Of a DNA stretch of 64,000 bases, positions 61,298-64,000 are shown piece by piece. The notes under the pieces were generated by a model that saw only the letters and a list, made by a program, of their open reading frames with translations, made no database searches and was not told the DNA's origin. Positions within the stretch are counted from its first letter, which is position 1. The number at the start of each line of letters is the position of its first letter. The translations under genes and the position numbers were made by a program. Origin of the DNA: DATBVX01 sp963696675 (lineage in GTDB: Bacteria > Pseudomonadota > Gammaproteobacteria > Steroidobacterales > Steroidobacteraceae); NCBI GenBank assembly GCA_963696675.1, contig CAVOLM010000024.1, positions 62,001-126,000 of the forward strand, read 5' to 3'.

Positions 61298-62513
61298 TTA
61301 CGCCGTTTTGACCCGGTTCACGGTGCTTCCGGCGAGGGCGCGTCGCATCCGCCCGACCGCGTCCTCGAGCGTCGCCATGCTGCAGGCAAACGACAGGCGG
61401 ATGTGCCCGGGGGCGCCGAAACCGGTGCCGGGAACGACGGCTACGCCGGCGTTCGCGAGCAGGTACTCAGCAAAGGCCCCGTCATCCTTGCAGTTGGTTG
61501 CGACCATCGCGCCAGTGACGTCGGCAAAGGCGTAGAACGTCCCCGCGCCGGGGAGGCACGACACGCCGGGAAGGCTGTTGAGTCCCTGCACGATGAAGTC
61601 GTGTCGGGCCTTGAACTGACGGTTCATTTCCACAACGCAGGTCTGATCAGCGTTCAATGCAACTGTCGCTGCCTTCTGGCTCATGCTGGCGGCGTTGGAG
61701 GTGGACTGACCCTGGATCGTCGCCATCGCGGTGATGACTTCCTGCGGGCCGCCGCAATACCCGATGCGCCAGCCGGTCATCGCGTAGGACTTCGAGCAGC
61801 CATTGATCGTCACAGTACGGTCATAGAGCGCGGGTACCGCGGTGAGCAGGCTGCAAAACGGCTCGCTGCGCCCAATAGATGTGCTCGTACATGTCATCGG
61901 TGCCGATCACGATGCGCGGATGGGCCAGCAGCACGTCGCCGAGCGCGACGAGTTCCGCACGCGTGTAGGCCGCGCCGGTCGGATTGCAAGGGCTGTTGAG
62001 GAGAAGGAGTCGGGTCCTCGGCGTGATCGCACGCCTCCAGTTGGGCGGGCGTGATCTTGTAGCCCTGGTCTGCGTCCGGCGAACACGGTCACTGGCTTGC
62101 CGTCCGAGAGCAGGACCATGTCGGGGTAGGAGACCCAGTAGGGCGCCGGGATGATCGGCTTCATCGTCCGGGTCGAGGATGGCGGCGCAGAGGTTGTAGA
62201 CCGTCTGCTTGGCGCCGCTGGAGACGAGAATCTGCGCGCGCGAGTACTCGAGGCCGTTGTCGCGCCTGAACTTGCCGATGATCGCGTCCTTGAGCTCGTT
62301 GATGCCCTCGACCGCGGTGTAGCGCGTGAAGCCGGAGCGGATCGCGGCCACACCGGCATCCGCGATGTGTTTCGGCGTGTCGAAGTCCGGCTCGCCCACG
62401 CCGAGGCCGATGATGTCGTGGCCCTCCGCCTTGAGGCGCGCGGCGCGCGCTGCAACCGCAAGAGTTGGAGAGGGCTTTACGCGTTGAACGCGCCGGGAGA
62501 CTGGTACACTCAC
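61298..62513 (-). CDS. Class I PLP aminotransferase, aspartate aminotransferase type (frame broken)
   Basis: About 405 codons. It starts MSVPVSRRVQRVKPSPTLAV, then IIGLGVGEPDFDTPKHIADA, RYTAVEGINELKDAIIGKF, ILVSSGAKQTVYNLCAAI; after breaks near 62150 and 62070 AYWVSYPDMV-type sequence and ITPRTRLLLLNSPCNPTGAA (PLP Asn), IVIGTDDMYEHIYWA; after a break near 61880 TINGCSKSYAMTGWRIGYCG (PLP lysine in SKSYAMTGWRIG) and AGTFYAFADV; it ends IRLSFACSMATLEDAVGRM. Resembles the prokaryotic type Ib aspartate/prephenate aminotransferases. Specificity cannot be fixed from sequence alone. Confidence 0.88.
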
Positions 62514-62583
62514 TGGTCACCACCGCGAAGTTGAATCAGCGCGTAGTTTAGGGCTTCCGCCCGGTCAGCGCACCGATCACAGA

Positions 62584-64000
<1,417 letters not shown>

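Noticed and set aside
60999..61311. Short plus-strand open frames with sequences such as GGLEPPTWGLTVPRS
   Set aside because: These are translations of the complement of tRNA-Asn, a well-known false protein family.
62514..62583. LexA (SOS) box upstream of uvrB
   Set aside because: No CTGT-N8-ACAG palindrome or other clear LexA-type inverted repeat was seen; the nearest candidate near 62500 is not symmetric.

Overview
The window is a GC-rich stretch of bacterial chromosome made almost entirely of conserved housekeeping genes in orders typical of Gammaproteobacteria (mfd/lolCDE, exbBD-msbA-lpxK, gspCDEF, clpSA/infA, smc-zipA-ligA, trpS-scpA-scpB, ubiG/gyrA-serC-pheA-hisC-aroA-cmk-rpsA-ihfB-lapAB, galU, uvrB). 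SMC-ScpAB instead of MukBEF, a one-domain QueF, a class-II-like AroA signature and a Thr at GyrA position 83 argue against Enterobacterales and suggest a Xanthomonadales/Nevskiales/Steroidobacterales- or Pseudomonas-like lineage. This placement is inference. I see no insertion sequence, prophage, CRISPR array or integron.

Layout. 1-2.6 kb: end of rlmD, nagZ and a PAS-GGDEF gene. 2.6-7.2 kb (minus): csiV-like gene, mfd, small secreted protein. 7.3-11.1 kb: lolC-lolE-lolD lipoprotein exporter, with a DUF2062 gene on the other strand. 11.1-17.4 kb: comEC, exbB-exbD, msbA, lpxK. 17.4-23.7 kb (minus): small acidic protein and the type II secretion block gspC-D-E-F. 24.1-27.5 kb: clpS-clpA facing infA and queF. 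27.5-33.9 kb: smc-zipA-ligA. 33.9-35.7 kb (minus): lipoprotein PPIase, bolA, yciB. 35.7-41 kb: yciO-type gene, M50 protease, trpS, scpA, scpB, RluB-like protein. 41-45.8 kb (minus): yciK-type SDR, rmuC, gph, ubiG, amidohydrolase. 46-59 kb: gyrA, serC-serA-pheA-hisC-aroA-cmk, rpsA, ihfB, lapA-lapB. 59-64 kb: comEA-like gene, galU, basic histone-like gene, tRNA-Asn, class I aminotransferase, start of uvrB.

A dominant property of the sequence is that about half of the genes are broken by single-base frameshifts, roughly one per kilobase, in genes that cannot plausibly be dead (gyrA, rpsA, ligA, smc, cmk, uvrB). I treat these as uncorrected sequencing or assembly indels and annotate each gene across its breaks, giving approximate break positions. 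Several neighbours (msbA, lpxK, exbBD, gspF, gspC, trpS, serC, galU, the RluB-like gene) are uninterrupted.

I found no clearly new multi-gene system. The most interesting biological observations are lineage-specific changes inside familiar proteins: a GspE that has lost all four zinc-binding cysteines, an intact RluB-family protein without the catalytic aspartate, a GGDEF domain with a destroyed active-site signature but a retained RxxD site, a short very basic histone-like protein, and a Shine-Dalgarno-less rpsA leader with hairpins.
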